From the NCBI GenBank assembly GCA_950295325.1, contig OX485805.1, positions 32,663,501 to 32,727,500 of the forward strand: a stretch of 64,000 nucleotides of DNA, in the 5' to 3' direction. The stretch's first letter is position 1. The number at the start of each line of letters is the position of its first letter. Both the position numbers and the translations under genes were made by a program. The DNA comes from Polytrichum commune (lineage: Eukaryota; Streptophyta; Polytrichopsida; Polytrichales; Polytrichaceae). This document shows, piece after piece, positions 37,653 to 49,292 of the stretch. The notes beneath the pieces were generated by a model, which was not told where the DNA came from, searched no databases, and was given only the letters and a program-made list of their open reading frames with translations.

Positions 37653-40176
37653 ATGATGTCCATGACAGAGGTGAGTTGCTCAATTGCTCCAATGTCGCCA
37701 GCCACTTTGCTTACTGTGATGATGTGTACGGTTTCTTTGGAGGTTTGCATTGCGGGCAGTCTCTTTGGTTGGTAACTTGATCAGCTGCACACAGTTTTGG
37801 TAAGTATGAAGGTAGAGTTCGGAGTATCTGCTGCTCTTTCAATTAATTCGTTGCCGACAATGCTGGAAGAGAGCGAGTGATATAGTGCAAACTTTGGGAA
37901 GCTGTTGATAATCCTGCCATTGATTGCTACTCGATTGCTCGCTCCCTCGCTACATTGCTGCCTCACATTGCGAAGATATTCTCCAATTTTTGCTGCTCTT
38001 TCTGAGGCAGCGGTGATGTTGTGGTTAGTTGTCGGTCCTCTTGCGTTTGCATTTCTGCAACGCGAGGAGAGAGCGAGCGATGTGTTCTTAATCTTGGGAG
38101 GGTAATGGAAGATCAATAATCCTGCTGCTACTGCTCCTTCGTCCGCTCGCTAGCTACTTTTGCTACATTTTTGCGAAGATGTTCTCCCCCAAATGTTTCA
38201 AGGTGCTCTTTCTGAAGCATCGATGTGGTTTTTGCATGTGCCGATGATGCAGCTCTTCTACGGCGCCAACGAGCCGACATGGATAGTGAACTCTCAGCAG
38301 CAGTACCCGGGGTGGAAGCAACGGGAGGTTAACAACGAGAACAATTACGATGCCTTCGCCGCCGAGGCCGCACATGTGTACCGAAGCAACCCCTACATGC
38401 AGCGGCCTGCTACGTCCTACACGAACATGGTGGCAGCGCATGAGCCTATGACATATCATCATCCCTTCCTCCATCAGCAGCAACAATTGAATGCCTCCGA
38501 TGTCATTTACCGGGTGCAGCAAAATCAGGCTCCCAAGCAACAGCAACAACAGCAGCAGCAGCAGCAGAGCCCCGCTCGCATCGGTGTTCTCCAGCCTCGC
38601 AATAACAACACTAACCTTCACGTAAGCAATTGATGATTGGTTCGGTGTTGTTCTTAATAGAGTCATCCCCTAACTCAACACGAGAGCTGGTTGTTTTGCA
38701 TACAACACCTTCCATGTTCAGTAAGTTTTCGGTGCATGCTTGGAGGTAGTCATGTGGAGGTTTGAACAATGAACATTCTAATTGATTCATTGAGATCAAA
38801 CTCATTTTGGCACGCCAAAATATTCTATTATGAGTTTGATGTAACCTTTATGTAAGAAATTGACGGTTGATTTTGTGTTGTTCTAAGTAGAGTTAATTCT
38901 GTTACATAGTTGGTTATTTTGCATACAACATCTTCCATGTTCGGTAGGTTTTCGTTCCATGCTTGGAGGTAGCATAGAGGTTTGAACACAGAGCATTCTG
39001 CATATCGGTTCATTAGGGTCAAGCTCATTTTGGCGTGCTAAGAGGTGCTAAAAATGAGTTTGGCACTTAATGAGCTTGAAATAGATTGCTCTTCATTTAA
39101 ATTCAAACGCTACCTCCGGGCATGCATGGCCACAAGCGGAAAGAAGTTATTGATATAGTATGCTCTGATGTGTTTCTGAGGAGCCTTTTTTGGCAGGACG
39201 TGTTCTGATTGTGGGCATTGGGGTGGGATAATTTCATGAGCAGACGGTGCACTTCATGGTGCCGTTGTGTTGCGCCCATTGCGAGAAGAAGGTGAAGGAC
39301 GAGCTGATGGATGTGGATGGTGAGAGCTTCTCCACCTTCATCTTGTTTGTCAACATAGGGGTTCTCAATAGTGAGATGGGAGTGTTTTAGATGAGAACAC
39401 TCCAAGTGGAGGGATCACAACCCCTTGTTGGTCGTTGGCTCATTTCACCATGTGAACTTGAACAAAATGTGGATAGGGGTACTAATGGCTACGATTCAAT
39501 CCGATATGGTGTTAGTTGGTCGGAGAGTAGGCAAATGACTCCGCAGTAGGATACTCACCGCAACATGTAGATGCTTGAGAAACTGAAGGTGGATTTGTGC
39601 AACCTATGAAAGAGCAACCTTCTTCAAGAGGACTTCTCCTTTGCACTTGAGCCATGTAAATGAGGAATACTTTTGTCATGACATGGATCCCTCATTTTCA
39701 TTTCCTTTTGCCAAAGCTCTTTTTGGCAGGGGAAAGGGGTATTAGTGCTAATGAATGAAGTTTCTCAATGAGAGGGGTACCATCGTTCTGTTTGGTTCGT
39801 TGTCCAAATCCTCATAACAATCCCACCTTTGTGTTAATTCTGCTCAGCTGATTTAGGGTTTGGTGATGGTGGTGCAGATGTGGAGAGGGTGACATGTGAT
39901 CAGTGGAACAAGAGAGTGACAGTCACTAGCACCGTAGCACCGGAGAGACTTCTTAAGCGTGTGCAGAAAATTAAGAAGCTGTCAACATTCTGGCCACAGC
40001 AGCAACAACAATCTGGCAATGGGCAGAACGGCAATTTGCAGCAAGCTCAGTTCTGGCAGCAACAGCAACATCAGCAACAGCAACAGCGACAACAACAAGC
40101 TGGAAATGTGCAGCAGAACAACAACCGCAGCCAAGTTAAATTTCAGCAGAATCAGCAGAGCCAAAATCAGTTCTAG
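37653..40176 (+). CDS. HMA domain protein B, Gln-rich paralogue of gene A
   Basis: Four exons: 37653-37670, 38253-38621, 39244-39319 and 39878-40176, with donors GTGAGT, GTAAGC and GTGAGA and acceptors ending GCAG. Phases are 0, 0 and 1, giving about 253 aa. Exon 1 encodes MMSMTE; exon 2 starts LFYGANEPTW, like gene A. Exons 3 and 4 form the HMA domain at about residues 130-195, with LCCAHC as the CxxC loop and an end near LSTFW. Exon 3 is 76 nt in both genes. Exon 2 has a run of ten Gln, and the C-terminal 60 residues are mostly Gln and Asn, encoded by mixed CAG/CAA. There is no CaaX. Probably a metal-binding or scaffold protein. The polar Q/N tail could favour self-association; that is inference. 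Confidence 0.85.
37861..38240. repeat. Duplication inside intron 1 of gene B
   Basis: Two imperfect copies of about 200 bp share 'agagagcgag', 'ataatcctgc', 'gcgaagatattctcc'-like and 'tgctctttctgag'-like words. The second runs up to the acceptor of exon 2. Confidence 0.55.
38622..39070. repeat. Tandem duplication inside intron 2 of gene B
   Basis: Two copies of about 230 bp (near 38622 and 38850) share 'ttgcatacaacaccttccatg'-like text, 'catgcttggaggtag', 'gaggtttgaaca' and 'ctcattttggc'. The intron has grown by local duplication. Confidence 0.7.
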
Positions 40177-41675
40177 GGCTACTGCAGCAGATTATGTGTT
40201 TCCACAATTTTGGCCTCGAGGGATATTCTTTCGGACGATTTACTTAACCGGAGCTGTACATAAGTAAGTGGCCCTCAATTGTGCTTCTCCAGGAGAGAGG
40301 CAGGTTGTAGAAGAAGGCAGAGTATGATTTTTTCTTGGGGTAGGGGACTGAATTTCAAGCTGAAGAGATTCATGTCATCACACATTTGAGAGATTTTCGT
40401 GTTGCAGCTTGGGATTGTAGTGTAGCTGGTTCCGCAGTGGCGAGGCGAGACTGTGAGGATTTGTTATTTGATCATCAAAGGAATGTGCATCCTGCAGATT
40501 CATTTAACCTGGTAGCAACGGGTAACATTGAGGTACTGATGAGTCACTTTTTTGTGAGTCACTCCTGTAAAGGACCGTATGAGTAATTTTCCTTTATCTG
40601 AAGGAGCACAATTTCTAAAGTCAAGTCAAATGTTACATAAGTAGGCAAATGTATATTGAAGCAATAACCAAAATTTGAACGTGATTGGACCATACTTGGA
40701 TTAGTTTCCATGTGAATAAGATCACGTTGAAAATAATATACTATAAGCACAGGATTTCATCCAATTTGTCATTTGTGGTAGAGATAGTATGTACACATTA
40801 GCAGGTAAGAAAATTCGAAGGAAGAAGTCAAAAGCAACACATGATTCAAGCATCCCTAGAATTTGGTTTGGGCACTCAAATTTCAACATTCTCAACGATG
40901 TGTGAAATCTACAAATGAGGTCTTTTTACTCGGTCCTGATGGTAAATTGAACTTAAAACATTTTGTAAAAGGAGTATTTCTAACTGAGATTTGGAAATTG
41001 ATGAGTTCACCCTTAAAATCATTAATCAACCACTATAAGGATTAAGACACTTTTCTATGAAGCTTTTGAGCGTTGTATGTATATTTGAGCGTTTTCCAGA
41101 AGAGTTTACACCTTGCTTGGATGATTAAAAGTAAGTTACTATCATATGATTTATAATGTCCACTATTCCAAAAATCACATTATCCATGTTTGTTCCAATT
41201 AAAACATACCAAGCATTTACAGAGACTTCATCAACCATTTCCAAGCCAATAACATTCAGTACAATTTGTGACATGATTTAAACATGCTTGGTTTGACGAT
41301 TACTGGACAAGTAAATTCTCGATCAGAATAAACATTAGTTGTGGCCACAAATGTCTTCATCAAAAGCAATTGCGAGGAAGATAGGTTAATGTGCAAATTT
41401 CAAATTGGAAACTGCAGTTGTTGGAGAGGGGCATAAAATCATAGATAGAAGCATAGAAGCAAGATATGAGTCTAGTGATAACATTTGGTACACATTCAAC
41501 ACTCATGTTAATTTCTGCCCATCCTCCTCTATTAATCTACACCCAAAGATGCAGTCTTAAACCTCCTGTGAATATGATTTAGAAAAACATCATCTCAATT
41601 ATCTTCTCAATGTACATGATGGCTGTACACAAAATCCTTCCGATCAGATGTGTTTGTACAAAAAACTATCTAAAT
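40177..41675. other. Spacer between gene B and the LEA gene
   Basis: The two genes converge here. The spacer holds the presumed 3'UTRs and AT-rich sequence. No other gene or repeat is recognised. Confidence 0.4.
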
Positions 41676-43393
41676 TTATAAAGACACTGATCGGTCAGTC
41701 GTCTCCACCTCCTGCTTCGCATCGTCAGCTGCTCCTTGCACTGCACCTGTGCCATAGTCAAAATTCTGCTTCAGGTTGTTGCCCACATTATTTGCAGCAT
41801 TCTTTGCCTTATCCTGCAGACAGACACATCAGAGTATTCGAATCCATCAGCCACGCTCCACAAAACCAAGTTATCACCAGCAATTCTACACGCCTCATAT
41901 GATACAAGTCCCAATTTGTCAAAGATGGGGGCAATGAAAGTAGGTAAAATAAGCCAATTAGCAAACATTGTACAAATTCAATGCCATAAGAATGAGATAA
42001 AGGTGACAAAACATTTGATTCACTACAAATTCTCATAAAACTGGATACATAACCTTCTCAAGTGGTTGTAAACATGTGCCCAAAGTGGTTAATACATGAT
42101 TGTTGAGTGAATATATACGTTTGGCCAAACTGGTTAGCGTGAAAAAGGTGTTGAGCATCAATTCCTTGGATACCCATATTCCAATGAATACATCATCGTA
42201 TTGATCCTAACAAGTGTTAAATTATAGGAGAATTTTGAACCACTACACCCAAACGTAGGTGTTTGCCTAAGACATGTCTACCTCAATAAATCCAAATTCA
42301 ACAGGAAACCCACCAAACAAGCAGATCGATCATTCGGAGAGAAGTTCGAAATGATGCATCCATTTCAGTGTACGACCAATGAATACGAGGAGGTTTCGTA
42401 ACATTGATTGTCCTTCTGCTAAACCTTTTTGGGATAAGTGAGGGGTACGAGTGCTAATGATCCAAGATATAAACAAGGAGCCCAAAAGACAAGCGAAATG
42501 ATCGTTCGAGAGAAGAAATAAACCATACATCTCAATGCACGATCAATGAAATGTGGAAATTTCGTAGCATTAATTTTCCTCCTGCTAAATTCCTTTGGGA
42601 TGGAAGAGGAGCACCAGTACTAATGAACCAAGATTCAACAGAGGACCTAACAAACAAGCAGAACAGTCCTTCGAAGAGAGGAAGTGAAGCAAGAATTTTC
42701 ATGCACATCTAACCAAGAAGAACATGTGGGGATTTGTAGTATTGACTTTCCTTCTGCTAAACCTTTCCAGGATAAGAGAGGGGTGGTTAACTTAGTGGTG
42801 ACGAACCAAGAATCAACAGGGAACCCAAAAAACAAGCAGAACGATCATTGGAAGAGAAGAAATAAAGCAAGAACATCCGTGCACATTCAACCGATTTTGT
42901 TTAGTAGAATACGTACAGTGATCGATTGGCCATCGGTAGTGTCAGCGGCACTGTCGAAGGTGTCGCGAGTGGAATCCTTGACTTCCTGTCCAACATCTTG
43001 CGCCTTGTCGCCAGCCTGATCTAAAGTCCTCTCAAAGGCATCCAGAGCTTCCTGAGTTTTGGCACCCATGTCCCGCCCCACATCCTTCACGGTGTTTTCG
43101 GCATCCCCCACTGCGCCAGACACCATCTGGCCGAAGTTCTTGCTGTTCTTGCTGGCGTCAGATTTCACTCCCTCCGCGAACCTGTCGATGCTGTCCTTGC
43201 CGGACTCGTCCACCGCGGCTCGCACCAGGCATTGGTGGCGCCTTCTTGGGGCGGAGGAGAGGATGTTCTTGTTGTGAGTTCGGAGAGCGCCACAGCGAGC
43301 GGAGCTGGAGCTTGGAAAGTTGGCGGCCGTCATGGATGTCAGGTTGCATGTTGGTTGCATGGTTACGGTTGCTGCGGTCGCTATTGTTGCCAT
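41676..43393 (-). CDS. Plastid-targeted LEA-like protein
   Basis: Coding exons are 43393-42917 and 41813-41676 (donor GTACGT, acceptor CTGCAG, phase 0), giving 204 aa. Residues 1 to about 58 are Ser/Thr/Ala/Arg-rich with few acids and end in CLVRAAV, a typical chloroplast transit peptide. The mature part is hydrophilic and helix-forming, rich in Ala, Asp, Lys and Gln, with repeats such as NTVKDVGRDMGAKTQEAL, DKAQDVGQEVKDSTRD and DKAKNAANNVGNN, as in LEA_4-like and COR-type proteins. Such proteins stabilise membranes or enzymes during drying or cold. The ATG at 43393 is chosen because the transit peptide follows directly and an upstream 5'UTR splice acceptor is visible. Exact LEA subgroup is unsure. 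Confidence 0.8.
42300..42890. repeat. Tandem repeats in the LEA coding-region intron
   Basis: About 3.3 units of about 165-180 bp. 'aagcagaacgatcattggaag'-like words recur near 42316, 42491, 42655 and 42834, and 'ccttctgctaaacctttt'-like words near 42409, 42582 and 42748. Confidence 0.7.
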
Positions 43394-44470
43394 TTCTAAG
43401 GAAGGTAAAGTTGCTTACTGTGAAAGAGAGGAGTCCTGTGTACATGACAGATACAGATAGGTCAGAGAATCGTCGACTAACTCGATGTGGCACATTATCC
43501 GACGTTGCAGTAAAATTAAGAAGAAATTGACTTGTCGCTGTGATTTTGGAGGTAGGTCACTGTGAAATAAATCAGGTGCTATCCTGTGTAAACGGCAGGT
43601 GCAGAAAGTTTACGGAATCTTCCGACAAATTGGGTATGGCACATAATATCTGGGATTGCAAAACGGACTATACTGTTAGCATCCTGCAACCGAGGCCCAT
43701 GCACATCCAACTGAGCATTGCGGATGTTCCTTTTCAAGTTGGAAGGTCATGATGATACAGAAAGAGTTCAGAAAAAACATCGACAACATTGATACAGAAA
43801 ATTGTCCAACATTGCAACAAAAGTCGGAAGGAATCTGATGTGCCCTCTCCTACATTCGAATCCTCTATTGGTTCGTCACTCTCATCACCCCAAATTTGAA
43901 ATTGGGAAAAATTAGAAGGTTGTGCTGATACAGAGAGAGTTCGGAAATTGACATGGCAAGAGTATCTGACGTTGCATCAAGTTCAGAAGACATTTTGGTG
44001 CATCCTCTCCTACACTTAACATCACCCTCAATATGAAAGCACAGCAAATGTGAAGGGTTTTCTTTCTCGACCCACTTCAAAAGTGAAACCTTCAGAGGTG
44101 CCGCATCCTCTAACATGGCACCACCAACAACATCAAATGCCACTGCAAACTCTATCTATACCTCACAAACAATTGGAGTTGCTTGGAAACACCGTGACAG
44201 AAGACCACCTTCTCCCAACTTATCTTCAGACCGTCATACACATAGGTAATTCCGAGCAGAATGCTTTGCAGACACAAACTTCATAGTTTCAGTGAAATGG
44301 AGCAGCTCACCTGGACAGAAACGCGAAGGAGAGATGCGGCGGTGACGATGAGAATGTGGGTAAAGCGATCGAATTGAGCGTTGGGTTCCTGGAGAGAGGA
44401 AGAAGAGTCTTATTTGGGAGTGGGCCAAGTGTGAGGCGCCAAGTGGGCGTGCGCGAGGGATTTCCAAGTG
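43394..44470 (-). other. 5'UTR, leader intron and repeats of the LEA gene
   Basis: On the minus strand a GC-rich leader exon (about 44470-44311) ends CTGTCCAG|GTGAGC. A polypyrimidine acceptor, CTCTCTTTCACAG, precedes 43417, 24 nt upstream of the ATG. The intron (43418-44310) contains three or four imperfect copies of a 130-180-bp unit with 'gatacagaaagagttc' and 'tgtggcacat' words (near 43440, 43560, 43755 and 43930). A TATA-like CAAATAAG lies just upstream of the leader and an ACGTGG core further up. Leader introns often raise expression. Confidence 0.55.
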
Positions 44471-44712
44471 GCTGGATTAAGGGAAAGACGGGGACACTTT
44501 TGCATGCCGATTCACAAGTCGCTCCACGTTCCTCCCAGCGGCTCATGAATCCCATGTGTACTCCGCTGCGATCGAACTAGGCCAGCCTGTACGAGCCTAA
44601 CGATCGAAGTCGATGAATCTCAGCTTACCGCAGCAGCTCGGCGAAGAAAACGAGCGCTTCCCCTGAGGATGGGCTTCCATGTTCGTCGCCCGCCGACCCA
44701 CTTCTATTGCGA

Positions 44713-45083
44713 CGCTAAATATGATATTTAGCGTCATCTGGTATTTGATGTCACTATGGTAACTTTTCGGATGACACTTCTGATGAATAAGTGAACAGAT
44801 ACTGTCATGGGTGATGGATGGGTTCATCCATTGGCCAAAACCCTACCTGCTATTGTCAACAACTTGTGATGAAATATTGTCATGGATGATTGAAATTTGG
44901 ATGAAAAATCACTTGGTAAGTGACAGTAATTGTAATACTATAAATTTATAATCCCCCCAAAATTTACAATGAATGACAAAGAATATTGGGTTAACCATTA
45001 GTGTTGGTGACACTATACTGCGGTTTACAATTAGTATTGAGCAAGACAATTAGAATTGGTGACATCAAATATCCTATTTAGTG
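44713..45083. mobile_element. MITE family M3, copy 1 (371 bp)
   Basis: Imperfect TIRs of 26 bp: the left begins CGCTAAATATGATATTTAGC, the right inverse begins CACTAAATAGGATATTTGAT. It aligns over its whole length with 48171-48542 ('gttcatccattggccaaaac', 'atattgtcatggatgattga', 'agtattgagcaagacaatta'). No ORF. Confidence 0.75.
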
Positions 45084-45124
45084 TACTTAAAGTGGTCATG
45101 GTATTAGAATAGAGGAGCTACACT

Positions 45125-45250
45125 AAATTGTCCTATTAGTGTTGCTATAACTTTTTACCGATATAATCTTTTTTTTTACCAAGTGAATTATATCATGTTC
45201 TTTGATGTGCATACTAACTATTTATGTAGCTTGAGTGGGTGCAAGCATAG
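45125..45250. repeat. Decayed relative of MITE M2
   Basis: In inverted orientation it matches the centre of 22932-23161: 'gttgctataactttttacc', 'ttatatca', 'tttgatgtgcatactaacta' and 'tttatgtag'. TIRs are not preserved. Confidence 0.55.
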
Positions 45251-48170
45251 TAAAGTGGACATCTCCTGATCCGAGCCCAGTGTTCAGTGAAAGTGATTCA
45301 AAACTATACACTAACTTTGAATTTTGTGAAGAAAAAAATCAATGACATTTTAAAAACATACTCCTCTACAAAGCCAAGCAAATTATGATGATAGAAATAA
45401 TTATAAGAAAAGTCGATATATTTTAAAAGACGGTACAGGTGGTGTGCAAGTAGGTGATATTGAATAAGTGATTGTCTAATTTTTTTTTAAAGTACGATAA
45501 AATTACATTAAATTGATGGTTTTCCACAAAGTTTTGTGATGATGTCCTCAAGTAGATAATGGATTCAAAGAATATGAAGGAAATTTCCAACTTCAAAATA
45601 CTAAAGGTCATGAAATCCACATCCAAAACTAGACTCAACCATTTGCTTTTGAGCATCACTTTTAACCACACACCATTCATATATAGGCGTTTGATTAAGA
45701 ATAAGTAACCAAATTATAATACCCATATACCTTAGACATAGGCTTCCTTCCTTATTTCAAGAATGTAGTAATAAGCAACCTCAAGTGTTTTTCCCAATTG
45801 AACCACCAAGTCATTAGCCTCTATCTCACAGAGGTTAGTGCACTTTGTTACTTTAGGGAGTTAGCCTTTAGCCACCATCTTGATGTACTTTTAGTCCCAT
45901 AAGCCTTTTGGCTTCCCAGGCTTTAAGATAAATCTCATTTCATCATGAACACTTCTAACTCCACATACAACCTTGATCATTGAATCGAATTGGAAATTGT
46001 CTTACTATCTAGTTAGCAACTACGAAGTTCTAAGATTGTCATTTCTAAGTTTCGGAATTGCAGTCAAGATGTAAATATAGAACAGTTCAAAGCAAAGATT
46101 CTCTCTCTTGTCAAGTGATCACATAGGAACTCCTCCCAATTGTGTTACTATTGAACCTAGAATGGCTAAAAGTCCCATATGTCTATGCTGCAACAAAACT
46201 AGGTCAATATGTACTTGATCTATCATACCACTTAGTTGAAGTAGAGATTAGTGACAAACCTAAGGTCATCATCCCCAGATTTGAAGTACAAAATAGGTAC
46301 TTTCAAGTGTATGGGCTTATTGTGGGCACTTCCAACTTCATATTAGACAAGTATGGACTTCATAACCAACAAAAGAAACCGGATGACAAGTTGCAATAGT
46401 AGAGAGACATTCACCTCCTCAAGCCGTTTATGGGACATACTTGGTTTGTCCATGAACAGAATCTAGAGGCTATGAACACAATGCTCTATCCGTGAATGAA
46501 AAAGCACATGGAAATTTCTCGAATTGCTCTCCACTTGAATGAGCAACTTAGTTATGACCGTTGGATCGGATCAAAAATTATCTCATCCTGTTAGCAATTG
46601 CACATCATGTTAATCAATGTTTCAATTCTCAAAGTCAAATTCAGGTGCAAAGCTTGTAACTTCAAAAACCACAACACCAGTGATCATCAATCTAAAATCC
46701 AATCTATCTTCTTCAATACATTACATCATTCAGACTTGTTCCGGGAGTTGAGGAATATCCAGTGGTTTGTGCCCAGATAAATTCATGAGAAATGCTATGA
46801 GAACACCAGATTCAGCATTGACTTTGATATGCAGGATATGGACGTTATGTTTTGGAATGAGATTCCATGATAAATGCTGAAGAATGTTATGTGAGGATTT
46901 TACCTGTTACAGTGGGACTTCATTAATATTGTCATGTATATCTAGACAAGTGCATTTGCACTAACTTAACGAACAATTTCAGATAAAGTGTCGGTGCATG
47001 AAGAGAATCGGTTCCTGAGTATTTATAACAGGAATTGGCTTCCTCAAGCAGTGCCATTGGATGTGGCTCAGCTAATATGAGGGCATGGTTGGCACCCTAA
47101 AATTCTGCCATATCTTCCAAAACAGTGTATGTCACTTGCAATACTATGCAAATCATGCAACTTAATGTCAACTTTTTGTGAGATATATAAGAGTCATAAA
47201 GTTCTCTAATAGGCACATTATATAGTGTTATGTAGGGCATAATATTTCATGGTCTCTACATTAGAATGACCACTACAATATTTTGAGTACAAAGTCCAAA
47301 TTCTTGTAGACACATTTGGGGAGTGTGTATTTGACAAACTTCCAACAAAGTGAAATCTATTTCATACTCATCTTACCTTGGCGCGCAGTTTCGATTCTAA
47401 GATTTGAAAAAGTATTCTATTTATAGAAACGTATTGAAAATCACCACTTCCTTCAAAGAAAGTCCTTGTACAATGTTATTTTTGTTTTAAAATTTCAAAA
47501 ATATACGGTTTTTGATATTTTCAAAAATGACTTAGTTTTCATTGAAACCACGGTCCACCTGGGTAAGACAAATATGTGTAAGAGGTTGATACAAAACCAA
47601 CTCTATCAAGAATAAAGCTTCACACTATGTTAATGCGTGATGATGTATATTGGGGTGCCACATTACAGTGCAACGCAGGTTAGGTCACATTATAAGTATG
47701 CCCACAATATTTACCATAAAAAATTTAATCCTTTAATCTTTGAACCGAACTGCTTTGTGAAGACGACGAGCCTATAAAACACCTCTCACATTCTACAATA
47801 TTATGCATGATGACTTTAACTATCAATGTTCTTGAAAGGACTCACTTCACATGAGACCGACTGTAGAATGTTAACCATGTCAATACCAATGTGATTTCTG
47901 ACTCATTTGCAACAATACTAAATTGTGGGACTAGTTCGGAATTGAAGTCTTCATGATCGGGTGCTTCGTTAATTAAACTGATCTTATAATATCATAATTA
48001 AGTTAATTAAAATAATGATGTTATTTTTTCAGTTTTACAATTCAAACCACGAGCCCTATTCCTTAAGAAACCTCTCATCCACGTGTGCAGGAAAAGGTCA
48101 CAAGACTCTGTGTATGTATCATCGAGGACACACTGGCAATTAGCATGTGCCAACAGAGCCCCAAGTTTAC
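45251..48170. other. Intergenic, no supported gene
   Basis: Short open frames such as 46142-46399 (85 codons) have no domain signature. Stretches near 46090-46400 resemble 35480-35640 loosely, suggesting a diffuse old repeat. Confidence 0.4.
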
Positions 48171-48542
48171 AAATAAATATGGTATTTAGTGTCATACGGT
48201 ATTTTAGCCACTATGGTGACTTTTTGGATGACACTTCTTATGAACAAGTTCACAAATACTGTCATGGATGATGGATGAGTTCATCCATTGGCCAAAACCC
48301 TACCTTCTTTTGTCAGCAGCTTGTGATGGAATATTGTCATGGATGATTGAAATTTGGATGAAAAATCACATGGTAAGTGATAGTAATTGCAACAATTCAA
48401 ATCTATAATTCCCCTGAAAATTTCCAAGGAATGACAGAGAATGGTGGGTTAACATTTAGTGTTGGTGACACTATACTGCAGTTTACAAATAGTATTGAGC
48501 AAGACAATTAGAATTGGTGACACTAAGTATCATGGTTAGTGT
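48171..48542. mobile_element. MITE family M3, copy 2
   Basis: Direct-orientation copy of 44713-45083. The left end reads 'aaataaatatggtatttagt', the right inverse CACTAACCATGATACTTAGT. The two copies lie 3.1 kb apart. Confidence 0.7.
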
Positions 48543-49292
48543 AGTATCTTGCAACCTAACTTATGGGGTGGTTTAATTGGTTGTTCAATAATATGTAAAC
48601 ATGCAATGAGGTTCGAAAAATGGACTGCATCTACATTGATATGTGCAATGAGGTTGCCCCACACTAATTTATGAACACTCCACACTATTTTGAATATTTA
48701 TTACCTCGGTAACATAGTACATGTTTTCTTTGTTGTGGTTGTTGTATGGATGAATAGACAAAGCTATAATTATTCTGTGGTTTGGTATGACCCAATGTAA
48801 TTTGCATGGGTAAAGAAGACAACCTATTCACAAAAGCAACCTAATTGCACGTATCAGTGTCGAAGATCATGGAAATCTAAAAGCGTTCAAATCACTTTGA
48901 AACTCGTACTAAGAGGAGATCTTTAATTATCTACCCGGAACACTATATTCGGTATTTGGAGACTTTTGGTTGATTATGAGACTATATAAGGATGCACATT
49001 TCAAAAATGGACCAGTAATGACGACTAAAAATCCCATATGTATAATGGTATGCTACTATTATTATACATAAAGGCATGGAAGTGAACAAAAATGTGAGTC
49101 ATACATGAAAATAGTTGCGTATGAAATGACAACTCGTTATGAATGGAAGGGAAGATGCGAAGAATGAATGGAAGTTGAATGAATTAATTGGGATAGAAAT
49201 ACAATTATAATGGAAATACCATCAATGTCTTGAGTATAGCTTGGAATAGCATAGAAAGTAAGCACTTAAATATGTTCTACACCTAAGCCCAT
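48543..49292. other. AT-rich spacer before the GC-rich block
   Basis: No gene. Base composition changes abruptly at about 49.3 kb, where the GC-rich coding block begins, so an element boundary may lie near here. I found no inverted end repeat. Confidence 0.35.

Noticed and set aside
38163-38666. Minus-strand frame with a long Leu run
   Set aside because: It is the antisense reading of the CAG/CAA glutamine tract of gene B exon 2.
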